NCBI GenBank assembly: GCA_048013815.1
Contig: CM106585.1
Location: forward strand, 15,066,001 to 15,130,000
Reading direction: 5' to 3'
From: Setoptus koraiensis
Taxonomy: Eukaryota > Arthropoda
Length of the DNA stretch: 64,000 bases
The notes under the pieces are model-generated. The model was not told the DNA's origin. It saw only the letters and a program-made list of their open reading frames with translations, and did not search any database. A program made the translations under genes and the position numbers. Of this stretch, positions 21,833 through 35,552 are shown piece by piece (within the stretch, counting starts at the first letter, position 1; each line of letters starts with the position of its first letter).

Positions 21833-22182
21833 CGGTCGTTGCATTGGTCGTTGCCGCAATAACTCGCTTGCCAATCACTCGCCTGTAATTTATCGAGTTG
21901 CGTAGTAAACTATTATTAATTAGTAGTTAATTTAATGGGCGACACCAACGAAAACAATTAATCCAAAGGATAAAAAGTAACAAAACTAGGCCAAATCACA
22001 GGTGAATCCAATATGTCACGACACAAGGGACACGCAGCGGCACCTCACAGAAACACAGCTCACCCTATCTCTTAATGAAGCCTTATGTCATGAGATAAGC
22101 TCGACAGCTGATCGAAAAATTGTTGTTGTTGTTGTTGTTTGCTTTATTAGCATCATGTTGTGATATTGATTCTTTAAATCAT
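21833..22182 (+). repeat. Direct repeat copy A, about 350 bp
   Basis: Begins just after the stop codon of the preceding gene and recurs at 23758-24077 in the same orientation. The pair shares many blocks at roughly 80% by eye. One block is identical over 68 bp: 22046-22113 here and 23945-24012 in copy B. No terminal inverted repeats are seen. Homology may start at the TAGATGCG that contains the upstream stop codon. It could be a duplicated 3' untranslated region or a non-autonomous dispersed element. Confidence 0.85.
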
Positions 22183-22425
22183 ATATAATCATTATTGTAT
22201 TACATTATAATATTATTATTATTATCACTATTATTAATCAAAATTACAGTTATAATCACTATTATTACTATTAACATTGTAATTGAGGCTTCATTGTAAT
22301 TAATTACCATTTCAGATATTACCATAGTACACAAGATTACAATAATAATTATTACTTTCGACACAATCATATTGTTGTTATTTTATTATCAATATTATTA
22401 TTTTTGATATTACCACACTAAAACC
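22183..22425. other. AT-rich spacer before the prolyl hydroxylase gene
   Basis: Runs of ATT/AAT triplets (about 22190-22420) with no coding signal. The start codon context of the next gene, AAACCATG, is a good arthropod one. Confidence 0.5.
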
Positions 22426-23529
22426 ATGCCTTTGCCCCTGACCGAACCGTCTTGCAGTACCTACCCCCAGATGGACAACAATAATCATCAGCAAATGTCA
22501 CTATCACAACCACAGATGACAACATATCAAGACAGTAATTATAATTTGAATATGGCTCCCACAAGGGAAGAAAACGATTTATGCCCCGAATCTTACATAA
22601 GAGAACAGAATTCCGACTGTCCGTTTCATAGCGACCACGAGCACCAGTCCAATGTGATCAATTGCCAAGATATAGACATGCAACGACAGCCAAGTGAACA
22701 ACAACAACTACAACAGGTGTATTATTCTGACAATAATCTGGCGCAATCATCTGATCAGGTTCCAGCGTCCAATATGCAAACATCGCAATCTATATCGGCC
22801 GAGTGGTTAGATAATATTTGCAAGCAATTAATTGAGCATATGAACACATTTGGAATATGTGTTATCGACAATTTTCTTGGCTCTGCATGTGGTGAGGCCA
22901 TCGTAAAAGAGGTCTATCGACTCTATAATAAAGGGCTATTTCGTCAGGGCAAATTGGTGAATAATAGATTGGTAGACGGACGATTGTATAAAGTTCGTGG
23001 CGATAGTATGATTTGGGTGGATGGTACCGAAGAGGGCTGCGAACAGATTGCTCTACTCATTCAGGCTCTTGATTCAGTCATAATACATTGTAACAAGATG
23101 TCGGGCAATAATGGCGAATTCGATAGGCACCTTATCAATCAACGAACAAAGGCTATGATTGCTTGTTATCCAGGTAACGGAACCCATTATATCAAGCATA
23201 TAGACAATCCCAATGGAGACGGCCGTTGTGTAACATCAATATATTATCTAAACAAAGACTGGGATGTTTCGCGTGACGGTGGTCTTCTTAGGATATTCCC
23301 TGTGGGAATAGATGAGGTGGCAAACATAGCGCCATTATTTGATAGAGTTCTATTCTTTTGGTCAGATCGCAGAAACCCACACGAAGTTCAACCGGCACAA
23401 CGTATTAGATTTGCCATAACTGTCTGGTTCATCGATTCAAACGAGAAACAAAAGCGACAACAGCAGCAATCACAAATAACTCCTCTGTTGCCGCAGCAGC
23501 GAAATAGGCCACAACAACTTCTTCCTTAG
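22426..23529 (+). CDS. EGLN: HIF prolyl hydroxylase (EGLN/PHD), intronless
   Basis: 367 residues. PHD enzymes are 2-oxoglutarate/iron dioxygenases that hydroxylate a proline of HIF-alpha when oxygen is present, marking it for VHL-driven destruction. The catalytic half (residues ~125-340) is very close to human EGLN1: GICVIDNFLG, RTKAMIACYPGNGTHYIKHI, DNPNGDGRCVTSIYYLNKDW and FFWSDRRNPHEVQPA. Iron ligands are His258, Asp260 and His319, and Arg328 is the 2-oxoglutarate partner, so the enzyme looks active. Residues 1-120 are a Gln/Asn-rich tail without the MYND zinc finger of EGLN1; the C-terminal ~25 residues are Gln/Pro-rich. There is no intron, whereas vertebrate EGLN genes have several. Two copies of a ~330-bp direct repeat flank it. 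It could be the sole PHD gene that has lost introns, or a retrocopy; the intact frame argues for function either way. Confidence 0.95.
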   Translation: MPLPLTEPSCSTYPQMDNNNHQQMSLSQPQMTTYQDSNYNLNMAPTREENDLCPESYIREQNSDCPFHSDHEHQSNVINCQDIDMQRQPSEQQQLQQVYYSDNNLAQSSDQVPASNMQTSQSISAEWLDNICKQLIEHMNTFGICVIDNFLGSACGEAIVKEVYRLYNKGLFRQGKLVNNRLVDGRLYKVRGDSMIWVDGTEEGCEQIALLIQALDSVIIHCNKMSGNNGEFDRHLINQRTKAMIACYPGNGTHYIKHIDNPNGDGRCVTSIYYLNKDWDVSRDGGLLRIFPVGIDEVANIAPLFDRVLFFWSDRRNPHEVQPAQRIRFAITVWFIDSNEKQKRQQQQSQITPLLPQQRNRPQQLLP

Positions 23530-23757
23530 AACTCACCGAAACCGGAGTTACGATGTGTCTCCATCCCTTTCCACTCTCTTTCTCCATGTGCCATATCCGA
23601 TAGTTTCCGATGCCTCATAGAGGTGGGAAATATACCTAGTTTGGAGGAAGTTTTGCTATAAATTGAACAGTGGTACATTTTTGTTTGATGAACGCCAATG
23701 AACAAATTGCATTGGCGAATTGAACGATCGAATCGATGGAATGTTTGATAGATGCGA
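23530..23757. other. 3' region of the prolyl hydroxylase gene
   Basis: Likely 3' untranslated region; no canonical AATAAA is seen. Ends where copy B of the direct repeat begins. Confidence 0.4.
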
Positions 23758-24077
23758 CGGTCGTTGTATTGTTACTGCAATAACTCGCTTTTTAATTACT
23801 CGCCTGTAATTTATCAAGTTGCGTAGTTGACTAATTTGGGTCAACAGCAACGAAAATAATTGATCCAAAGGATAACAAGGAAAAAAAATAGGCCAAATAA
23901 CAGGTGAATTCAATATGTCACACGAGTGATACGCAGCGGCACTACACAGAAACACAGCTCACCCTATCTCTTAATGAAGCCTTATGTCATGAGATAAGCT
24001 CGACAGCTGATCAAAAATTGTTGTTGTTGTTGTTTGTTTTATTAGCATCATATTGTGATATTGATTCTTTAAATCAT
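23758..24077 (+). repeat. Direct repeat copy B, about 320 bp
   Basis: Second copy of the repeat at 21833-22182, same orientation, ending with the shared TTCTTTAAATCAT. The 68-bp identical block (23945-24012) contains an imperfect inverted repeat (TATCTC...GAGATA with a bulge). A (GTT)n tract follows in both copies and differs in unit number. Confidence 0.85.
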
Positions 24078-24528
24078 AATCATCGGGCCGGGACGGAATG
24101 ACGTCCTAGTCCTTAGGTTAGCCTTGAAAAACGCGGTCCCCTCTCACGTGTTAAATTTCCATATGATATTCCTCTCCTATTCCAAGAGAGGTGCACATGA
24201 TTTAGTGTACTTTTTCGAGAGAAGGAAGCGGGATCAGTCTTTACAATGAAAATTCCCATGAGGGTTTTTCCCTTCTGGAATTTCATCTTGAAATTGTTTG
24301 ACTCCAGCTGGCGAAGAAAAGCCCCTAGGGGTCGAAGAGATTCGATAATTCGTGAAACCGTTGCAACATATATTCTTTTATCCAACTTGTTATTACTGAG
24401 AAAATTGGATGATCCATGCATATTCCATGTAGTTTCAACGGTAGCATGCGCACTGATTGAGAAGTCGAGAAATTTTTGAAATTTCATCAAGAAGCGTGCG
24501 CGATAGTCCTAGACATAAGGCGATGAGA
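24078..24528. other. Spacer between repeat B and the lipid phosphatase gene
   Basis: Unremarkable composition with an open minus-strand frame (24113-24490, 125 codons) that I cannot match to any family. It is probably the 3' region of the phosphatase gene or intergenic DNA. Confidence 0.4.
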
Positions 24529-25667
24529 TTAGTAAACATGATTCATTTCTTCTGCGGAATCCATCTCTCTGTCAAAATTGCGTCTCGGTGTATTTTTGTT
24601 GTATTTTGCGTATGACTGCTTGAATGAAGGATACACAAAGTTCAATATTATTATAGCGACCAATGTTCCTTGCGTTAAACCAGTTAGAACATCTTGCCAG
24701 TGATGTTTATAATCGGAAACTCTAGAAAGGCCTGTGTAGAGAGCAGCAACTGCCAGGATGATTTGAAGGCTAGGCTTGACAAGCCCCAATAAGGCTGGAT
24801 CCATCATTGATTGCAAGTAGATCTAGAAGAGAATGAGATTTTGTTAGGTTTCATTGGTTTTGATGGAAATGGTATTCGAATGTCTTGGAAGAATTCATCC
24901 ACTCTATTGATGTACTTACGATCGCATGAGCGGCACAGTAGGCGGCGTATGAAGAGTGACCTGACATGAACGATAGTCTAGAGCCTCGCTCTAGCTTAGC
25001 GGCCAGGGGCCCCCTACATTCGTAATTGGTATGATAAACGTAGCTAGTTTCGGGGTGAGCTTTACAATATAGAGTGGCGTTTTGCCAATCACCATCGATA
25101 TTGAGAAATGGTTGACAGATTTCATAGAAATGAGGTCTCAAGCGGCCGATAGTGAACTTTGTCAATTCCGTAATAAACTCGGATATTATCATTCCGAACA
25201 TCAGTATCAATAAGCGACAGTAGATATTACTCAAGTATGTGCGCCACTTGAAATCTTGATGCAGATTGTCACCGGCACCATCTGAGCTGGGAGATTTTTG
25301 TAGTTGTTTTCTGTTTTGATATTTCAACGCTACATATTCGTAGAAAACAATGATGAAAATGTTTATGAGGGCTCCAACTAGGTGCAATAACCAGGCTTCC
25401 ACAGTGGAGCCTTTGTATGGGTACCTGATAGTTTCGTCGCCACAGGTGAAACCCCTGTGGAAGGGCTGAGCAAAATAGTGTACAACCAGCAATATGAGTC
25501 CGACTAAGGAAGAGACGAGAGTTCATCGATTAGAATAAAGTTGTTAATTGAGCTGATGAGTTGATGGGGCCTATCGATTTTAACTTACGTATAGACACTG
25601 AGGTCACATCTCTGACCATAGATACCATAAAGGTGACTCTTTCGGGTTCACTCTTGATGCTGCTCAT
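24529..25667 (-). CDS. PLPP: Lipid phosphate phosphatase (PAP2/LPP, wunen type), three exons
   Basis: Exons inferred on the minus strand as 25667-25589, 25503-24920 and 24822-24529, phases matching, giving 318 residues from MSSIKSEPERVTF. LPPs are six-span membrane enzymes that dephosphorylate lysophosphatidic acid, phosphatidic acid, sphingosine phosphate and ceramide phosphate at the cell surface or in the endoplasmic reticulum; fly wunen proteins use this to guide germ cells. All three catalytic motifs are present: C1 KFTIGRLRP, C2 SFMSGHSSYAAY with the catalytic His, and C3 SRVSDYKHHWQDVLTG with His and Asp. The conserved YECRGP loop lies between C1 and C2. The first membrane helix (VSILGLILLVVHYF) is built across the first intron. 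Length fits the family (285-330). Convergent with the prolyl hydroxylase gene and divergent from FIS1. Confidence 0.92.
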
Positions 25668-26977
25668 GCTGCTAACAAATTATGATTGTTGTTGTCAGGT
25701 GGGAGGGTTGAGCGGATAGTCTATAATAGACGGGATAGGCTCGATTGACTAATGATGATTATCTGGTTATATCTGGTATATCCGGGCATATAAATTAAAA
25801 GAAATTAAAACATATATGTGTTATACACGGTCAGAATGAACACATGTAACAATAATAAAATAATAATGTACATGGTAATAAAACATTTTCTCTCGTATTT
25901 GTCTTGCCGTAGCTGCTGTGATTTCAGTAGGGCTTATATTAGGTATCAACTAGTTCAAGACATCGTCGCATTGGAACGTCGACACAATTACCGACCATGT
26001 ACCTCTCGCATCGAACTGCTCAAACACACGATGTTTTCGAGTGTCGATGTTTCTACTTTGTGAGGTTTTTCCAATGGTCTGGAATCTTGTTCAACTCAAA
26101 TCCGGCAGGGGCGCTGGCATCGTTCACAAAATGCCCTGCCGCACATAAACTGTTTCATTGGATATCTTCTTTTCTTGATTGCTTCGTCCATTAGCAACAG
26201 TGATCACGGCTGTGCATGAAGCTGCCTGAGCAGGACCACTCATGCAATCTGTTTTGCAATCTGGGTAGCGCCGCCCTCTCGGCCATCAGAAAACATCACA
26301 CAGTTTAGGGTGCAAGGATCAAGTTGCTTTATATGCTATGCTTGCACTGTTTATTTTCTCAGATGCACATTGGAAGCCACTCAAGCACAGAGTGTAAACA
26401 AGCACACAGTGCGCCGGCAACACCACTCATCGCACCTACCGCCCTCAACACACGCAGCGCGCACCATGAACGCTCAACGCGAGTTCTGTGCAATTGTGCA
26501 GCACAGGTGCTTTTAAGCCTTGTAGTCGCTTGATCCTGAAAGCCCATATTGTAAAGTAGAGTGCATTCTGTCACAGAATTTCTGTGGGATTTGCTGTTCC
26601 ATCCCCCTTGTTTTTCCCTGTGAGCACAATCACAACAATGAGCTTTGCCTGTCTCACTGTATTTGCCACAAGGTGAGTCATTTCGAATCATCGGTATCTC
26701 TGATTCATTCTAGCGTTTAAATCTCGAAATCATTATTACATAATATTGATGTTTATCAAGACTCAACATATTGATTCTCAACTCGACAATCATGATACAT
26801 TGGACAATTGATACATACCTGTCACCGTCATAATAGAAGATAATAGAAGTACACCGTCATAATAATTTTTAGTCAAACCTGTAATCACATTCAACTATTA
26901 GCTAAATTTTCATCACTATTGTTAAAGAACCACCATTGCTATATTATCAATATTATTTATATCACATAAACATAACC
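25668..26977. other. Divergent promoter region between PLPP and FIS1, no gene seen
   Basis: 1.3 kb with short open frames on both strands that resemble nothing known. The 200 bp before FIS1 are AT-rich. Confidence 0.5.
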
Positions 26978-27560
26978 ATGGATCCATTATTTGATGAGAC
27001 AATCTCCGATGTTGAACTCAAACGGTTCGAGGACATTTACAAAACAGCCCTTAGAGATGGAGGTTCGGGTCTCGCACAAGCAAATTTCCAATACGCTTAC
27101 GCATTAGTCAGGTAAACATTTAATTTTTGTAAAAACATCACACATGATGACAACTATAATCGAAGAATCCAATTAAACTCTACTAACCTTCAACTATGGC
27201 CCCATTCGAAATGCTCTCCCACTCTCCCTCTCTATTTTTAGATCAAAACACAACAAAGATATCAAGCTGGGAGTGTCGATGTTAGAAGCGTTATACTCCG
27301 AAGGAGATCACGATGCACGCCGGGATTACCTTTACTACATGGCTCTTGGGCATACTCGTTTGCATCAGTATACATTAGCTTTAGATTGTGTCGAGAGATT
27401 TTTAGAGGCGGAACCAGAGAACGCGCAAGCTCTCAATCTGAGAAAATCAATCAATGAGCGTCTTACTAAAGATGGCCTTCTAGGAATGGCTATAACCGGT
27501 GGAGTTGTGTTAGCAGTCACGGGCCTAGTTGGAGTGGCTATGGCGTTGGCTAAGAGATGA
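26978..27560 (+). CDS. FIS1: Mitochondrial fission 1 protein FIS1, two exons
   Basis: Exons 26978-27111 and 27242-27560 joined in phase (the Arg codon is split) give 150 residues; human FIS1 has 152. FIS1 is a tail-anchored outer mitochondrial and peroxisomal membrane protein that recruits fission or quality-control factors through a TPR-like bundle. Seen: FQYAYALVRSKHNKDIKLGV in the first TPR, ARRDYLYYMALGHTRLHQYT in the second, and EPENAQALNLRK. The tail anchor GLLGMAITGGVVLAVTGLVG is followed by a basic end (AKR), as needed for mitochondrial targeting. The ATG is in a strong context (ACCATGG). Exon 1 is too short to be found by ORF length alone but matches the family in every part. Confidence 0.94.
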
Positions 27561-27599
27561 AATATACAATTTCCTGGTGTTCATTCATAGTACGATCCC

Positions 27600-27605
27600 A
27601 ATAAA
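27600..27605 (+). terminator. Poly(A) signal of FIS1
   Basis: AATAAA 40 bp after the FIS1 stop. The opposing PKA gene ends at 27786, so the transcripts converge within about 200 bp. Confidence 0.6.
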
Positions 27606-27785
27606 TTGAATAGTATTATTTACTCATAATGTATGTATATGAATTTGTATGAATTAGTTTATAAGCATATATTGATAATTGTGATAGCCGCACCAGTTTC
27701 GAACAAATATTGCATATAACATCGGGATGTTATGATCAGGTAACAATCTAATTATACTAAATATAGTTTCTAATTGAATCTTCCA

Positions 27786-29788
<2,003 letters not shown>

Positions 29789-30715
29789 CAAAGCCCGAAT
29801 AATAGTATATCATATGTTTAGTCGAATATAATCTAATGTGTGTCGTAATAATAAAATGATGATAGATTATTTTACAATCTCTCTTTGCTCTTTTTGCTAT
29901 TATAGACACAGAGGGAGAGAGTGATTGTGCGTTTGTCTGTGTGTGTGTATACAATTCTATGCAAGAAGCAAGACAGACATGCAGACAAACAGGCGAGCAC
30001 TATAGGGAGAGGGGAGAGACACAGATGATGTTGGTTCAGCACTAATGACGGTGATGCAGAGACAGCGAGAGAGAGAGAAATACGCTGCGTGGTGGTGTGT
30101 GTAGGTGAGTAGTGTGTGTGTGCGTGTGTGTGTGAATACCTGAAATATTCACTTTCCTGTAATAATAATAATAATAATAATAATAGTTGATATTGTTCGT
30201 ATTTCTGCAGCAGCACTGCTGATTTCTCTTTCTTTTTCTCGCTATCTCGCTGTTTGTTGTTTCTGCTGTATTGAGTGAATGTGTGCTGTCGGTTGTAATG
30301 GTAATAATAATAATAGTAATAATAATAATAATAATTGTAATAATAGCAAAGCGTATCTCTCTTGATCTAATTTGATGATGATATTTTGCGTCTGTCTGTC
30401 TGTGTCTCTCTCTCTCTCTCACTCACTCTATATGAAGCTCGCTTCGAACGGATCACAACGCACACACGCACACACACACACCAACACACGCACACACACA
30501 CACACTCAGTCAGTCAGTCAGTCACAGCTACCAATCGCTCGTTAGTTGGCTCGCTCGCTCTCTTGCTCAGCGTGTCAGTCGTGTCGTCGTCTCGATATAT
30601 ATATATATATAAATATATTGTGTGTACATTTACGGCGAGACGCAGCCAAAGAGAGTGTGTGTATTTTCTGAGTCTAATAGTGGCACTAATCAATAATTAT
30701 TAATTTAGCATAATA
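29789..30715. other. PKA 5' flank rich in simple repeats
   Basis: Contains (AAT)n at about 30161-30185 and 30301-30337, CT/GA tracts near 30060-30080 and 30403-30428, and CA tracts near 30465-30505. Probably promoter and 5' leader of PKA. No coding evidence. Confidence 0.5.
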
Positions 30716-30946
30716 TGGTAAATAAAGATGATAACGATGATGCTGGTGATAGTCGTCGTCGTCGTCGTGGTAATATCATTTGCACCAATAGGCTGCTAAA
30801 AATACACACAAGCCATCCAATTGTTGTCTTCCATTCGTCGTCGTCGTCGTCGTTTGCATCGAAAAAACAACAATTCCTTATTGGCCCGTGGCTGCTTTCA
30901 CTGCGCTGCTCTGGCTGCTGCTTGCCTGCTGCAACTCGTCGTCGCG

Positions 30947-30948
<2 letters not shown>

Positions 30949-30996
<48 letters not shown>
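30949..30996. repeat. (GT)24 microsatellite
   Basis: Uninterrupted GT dinucleotide tract of 48 bp. Confidence 0.97.
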
Positions 30997-30998
<2 letters not shown>

Positions 30999-31524
30999 TT
31001 ACAAAACGAACAAACGAACGAACGAATGAAAAAACTTGCGAACCAACCATCTAGCAGCGAACGAATCCAGCAGCGGCAACGGCAACGGCAACAGCGAGCG
31101 AGCGAGCGAGCGACTTAGCGAGCATTTTATTTCACATTGACAATTGAAGGCTACGCGAAGCAAATGTGTTGCACTGCAGTTGTGTGCGATGTGCAAATCA
31201 ACCAGGCCCCACTCCACTGGCTGGTCTATTTCGCTGGCACACAAGCGCAAGCTCGTCATGTGTTTGTGCAAGCATCGCCACAGTTGTCGCGCGCCACCTA
31301 GCCGTTGCATGACGCAATCACACTGGGTCAAGATATGCGTGCACAGTGCAAGCTGGCACGGACGCGCACTGTTTCAGTTCTGACAGTGCTATGCAGTGTG
31401 GCAGCGCTGCTGCTGCTGCTGCCGCTGCTGCCAGAGCGTGATATATGCCTGCCTCTGCACTGCTCGGCTGCTCGCTCGCTGGCTCGCTCGCTACCGTGGC
31501 ACGCACACGCACACTACAGTATCA

Positions 31525-31571
31525 CATATATATATATATATATATAAATACATATATATATATATATATAA
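31525..31571. repeat. (TA)n microsatellite, interrupted
   Basis: Two TA runs separated by AATACA. Confidence 0.9.
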
Positions 31572-32550
31572 ATAATATAGTGACTATTTGTACCGACCGT
31601 TTGTGATATATGCCGTGCCGTGCGTAGCGAGCGCACGCACTCGCTTGCACGCAATTGGCTGCGAGTCGCTGCCTCGAGCTTGCCAGCACGCGTCGCGCCA
31701 CCTGGCGGGCCGGCTCGCAGGCGGCACCGGAACCTGTGTGAGTTGAATTTCCTCAATTCTCGCTAAATCCTTCCTTTATTCCTTTGGCTGTCTACTTCTT
31801 TGGCATTGTGTGTGTGTTCACGACAACCACCGACGACACACACACACACACACACACCGACGACGACACACACCGACGACACACACACACACACAGCGAC
31901 TGTCACAGCGACAACGTGATTATAAGCTGCTGCGACACGGCCGACGGCGACATGCCCGGCAACGCGATAAAACACACACCGGCAGTCTTGCCAGCAGCAG
32001 ATAATTTAGCGATTTTGCGCGACAACAGCGACAAAAGATCAAAAAAGCGATAAAAAGCGCGCGCCCGACAGCAATTGTGGCAACTGTTGTTTTGTCGACA
32101 CAATTGCCACTTGTCACTCGGCGTGCCCGTCGCTGGCGAGCTCGCTGGCTCGCCGCGACTTATGGCGCATCATGCAGCGTGATGGCGATATGCGCGCGCC
32201 TGTCGCGCCGTGCCCACGAGTCGCGCCGACACGACGCTCGCTGCGCCCACGACCCGTGCCGCGGCCGACAGTGCGAGTGGCGGGCCCCGCGACTCGTGGC
32301 GCGGCCTGCAGCAGCGCGACGCAGCGCAACACAGTGTGCGCGCGTCTCGAACAATGCGGAGCGACGCGGAGACCGCATCACTCGTTTAGCGTTTGTGTCA
32401 GGGCTTGCGGTCGCGCGAGATTTTCTGTATCAATTCTCATAACTCACCCTCGTGCCCGCTCACCGCCGCCAGCGGCCGACCGGGCTGGCCGCTGCTTCCT
32501 GTGCGACGGTGTGTGTGTGTTCGTGTGCCCAAGAGTGTGTGTGCGTGTGC

Positions 32551-32630
32551 GCGTTTGCAAGAGTAAGCGTTTGCGAGAGTGAGCGTTTGCGAGAGTGAGC
32601 GTTTGCGAGAGTGAGCGTTTGCGAGAGCGA
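32551..32630. repeat. Minisatellite, five 16-bp units
   Basis: Unit GCGTTTGCGAGAGTGA; the first and last units carry one or two changes and the inner three are identical. Confidence 0.92.
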
Positions 32631-33054
32631 GAGTGAGAGCGAGCGTATCGACGGTCATCGCGCGCCCATCCATCGAAAGAGCCGCCATCGAAGGCGGGGG
32701 GCCCGACAGCGCGTGCAGCCAGCAGCGCGACGAGGGCGCCACGGCCGACTTGAGCGACACGCGCCCGTCCGACATAACGGGACAGCAAACATAACGGGAT
32801 CGACGAATAAAGACGGACGAGCGAGCGAGCGAGCGGCAACATTTGTCGCGGCGGCCAGTCGCTCGCTCGCGAGAGCCAGCCCGAGGAGCCGGCCGCAAAC
32901 GGCGAGCGCCCCCCCCCCCCCGACAATCAAATTCGAGTCAAGCAGGCTGGCGTGACACATTGAGTGAAACAATTTAGTGGTTTGTTGGCAACGCGACATG
33001 CTATTTTCTTCTCGTGCCCAGCGACATCGCCAGCGCCACCGCAACAGCAACAAC

Positions 33055-33114
33055 GGCAACAGCAACGACGGCAACAGCAACGACGGCAACAGCAACGACG
33101 GCAACAGCAACGAC
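33055..33114. repeat. Minisatellite, four 15-bp units
   Basis: Unit GGCAACAGCAACGAC, four perfect copies; a length divisible by three but no gene context. Confidence 0.93.
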
Positions 33115-33379
33115 GACAACGGCGGCACCGTAGCGGCGCTTGGCACAATTGCGGCTCCGGCGGCAGCAAGTTACGCAACGGCACCGCTACTCCAATCGTA
33201 GCAAGTTAGTCAATAGTGCGAATGTTTTTATATCATGAACAAACATTCATGCATGCACCGGCGCCATTACACACACACACACTGGGCGGCCTTGGCGCTG
33301 GCCGACTGAGAAATCATCATCGCACTGGCAACCATAAATGATGAGCTAGCTTAACTGTTTGTCGGTGCGCCTCTGTAGC

Positions 33380-33462
33380 GGGCTGGCCGCCAATAACGGG
33401 CCAGAAAAGCGGGCTGGCCGCGAATAACGGGCCAGAGTAGCGGGCCGCCAATAACGGGCCGC
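33380..33462. repeat. Degenerate ~30-bp minisatellite
   Basis: About three copies of a unit built on GGGCTGGCCGCCAATAACGG, each followed by GCCAGA-like spacer. Confidence 0.75.
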
Positions 33463-33859
33463 ACCGCACGAGTAAAGAACGCGAGCCAGCCGGCCGGCAG
33501 CGCCAGGGGCCATGGAGCGGGGGCCGGGGGAACAAGTTTGAAATTCGCATCTTGATCTTCTTTGTGTGCGTGTGCGTGTGCGTGTGTTTGATCGACACAT
33601 TAGCGCAAAAATTCTAGCCAGACTAAACCTGACAACGGAATCCTTTTCAACTTGTGTGTGTGTGTACTTGAGAGATTTCTCGTTTCAATGTCTTTGTTAT
33701 CTCTGTCTCTCTAAACTGGCTAAACGGCTAAACGGGGGGCTGCTGCTGCCGTCGCTGTCGGCCACAACTGCAGCACCACCCGTGCAACCTTCACGCAACT
33801 CTCTCGATATGAACAACAACAACAACGTGATGGTTATCTGGCGCTAGCCGCCAATTCAC

Positions 33860-33876
33860 CGCTGGCATTGCCAGCG
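33860..33876. repeat. Inverted repeat, 7-bp arms, 3-nt loop
   Basis: CGCTGGC-ATT-GCCAGCG. Short, but part of a recurring pattern of tight perfect hairpins in this region. Confidence 0.7.
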
Positions 33877-34065
33877 TTTGCCCAGCCGAGCCGCGCCATT
33901 GTATTATTTATCTTTCCAGTCTCGAGTTGCAAATGTAAATTGCCAGTATGCCTGGCACGATATAAACAAGCGCAGCCGCGCCGAAATAGAGGCTGCGATC
34001 TCGGCGGCCGCGTTCGCGCACTATTCGAATCAATTTGTTGTTATTGTTAGTGGCTCGCAACGCCA

Positions 34066-34195
34066 TCGGCCGACAACTGACGGCCGACAACTGACGGCCG
34101 ACAACCGACGACCGACCGCCGACGACCGACCGCCGAAGACCGACCGCCGAAGACCGACCGCCGAAGACCGACCGCCGAAAACCGACGACCAACAA
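34066..34195. repeat. Minisatellite of ~14-bp units
   Basis: GACGGCCGACAACT units grade into GACCGACCGCCGAA units, about nine in all. Confidence 0.85.
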
Positions 34196-34785
34196 ACAGC
34201 CGCCGACAACAGTTGTCCAATGAGGCGACTGGCCCGCACCGGTCGAGCCGACGCAGGCGACTGGCCCGGGCGAAGTGCCGCGCCGGGGTATTTCCGGTGG
34301 CAGTGGCTCGCGACGGCAAGCTGGCGCCCTGAATGCACCCTCGCTTTAGCCCGACGCATACGTGTGGGACAGATGGGATAGCTGGGTTATATGGGATAGG
34401 TGGGCATTGTGTGCGTGCTGCACCCGGCGAGCCAGTAATGAAATTAAATGCTCACTCAATGCTCAGCGCGGCAAAGGTGTCCTCTCTAATTGTTGTTGTT
34501 GTTGTTGTTGCTGCCGCTGCCGCAGGTAGAATAACATCAAATTTTAAACGGCAAACACCAACAGCGGCAGCACAGGTGACTGTTTGGTTGGGCGCGTCGG
34601 CGACGGCCAACGAGCGGCTACAAGCGTAATGGCAGCAACAATCGTAATAATAATGTTACAAGTTGCAGCAGATTATTATCTGTACAAACACACACACAGT
34701 AGTCAGACAAATTGTGTTTGAATTCGCACAATTATTAGCCAGTGGGCCAGTCGGCCGACTCGTGACTCATGACTCATGACCGGCG

Positions 34786-34810
34786 AATTCAGTATTTTGT
34801 ATACTGAATT
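34786..34810. repeat. Perfect inverted repeat, 10-bp arms, 5-nt loop
   Basis: Arms AATTCAGTAT and ATACTGAATT around TTTGT. Confidence 0.9.
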
Positions 34811-35552
34811 TTGTACACTGAATGCTGCTGCTGCTGCGAATACTTGCGCAACAGCAAAGAATGGTGAATATACAAAAGTAGTGAATAGCGAACAGTGAAT
34901 AGTTAATAGTGACACAACAAGCGTTGGGCAAATTACACAATTTGATTAAAGGTTGCTGCTGCTGCCACTACTGCCACTACTGCCACTACTAACCTGTGTA
35001 GTGGTGTACCTATGTAATGTAGCTGCTGCGCCAAAGTAAATTACACAAATGATGACGACCACGACGGCCGCCATGACGATGATGACGGAGGTATGTTGAG
35101 ACGCGTCGGCCGTTCTCGCCAAAACGGCATCACAACACACCAGCGCCAGTGTGTGGCTAGCAATGGCTCAACGGCCTATCACACATATTTACGTAATATC
35201 ACACACACACACACACACAGTGATGGTACAAGTATCGCACAAGTATTGCGCAATTGCCAAATACGGTCAGTCAGTCGGTGGGCGCTCGCAATTGTGCCGG
35301 CCAGCGGCGCCCCCGTCGGCCGGATAGCTGGCCCTGGAACGGGCCCCTCGTTCGAGCGAGCCGAGCCGGAACGGACGAAGCCGAGCGAAAGTGATATGGC
35401 CCGTCGTTGCCGCGCACACAGTGTAATTTCTTGAAAATTTCTGCCCGTCTCCGTGTGCCCGCTCAAGGCCCCCCGACAGCACACTCGCTGGCCGCGCCGA
35501 GCCCGCCAAACTCGCCAATCCTACCCAACCTAGCTCGAGCTTGAGCCGGAGC

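Noticed and set aside
24113-24490. 125-codon minus-strand frame after the lipid phosphatase
   Set aside because: No homology recognised, no splice signals tying it to the phosphatase, which already has a family-like C-terminus.
24103-24512. GTCCTAG direct repeats at both ends of a ~400-bp segment, as for a target-site duplication
   Set aside because: No terminal inverted repeats, poly-A tail or transposase; a 7-bp match over this distance is easily chance.
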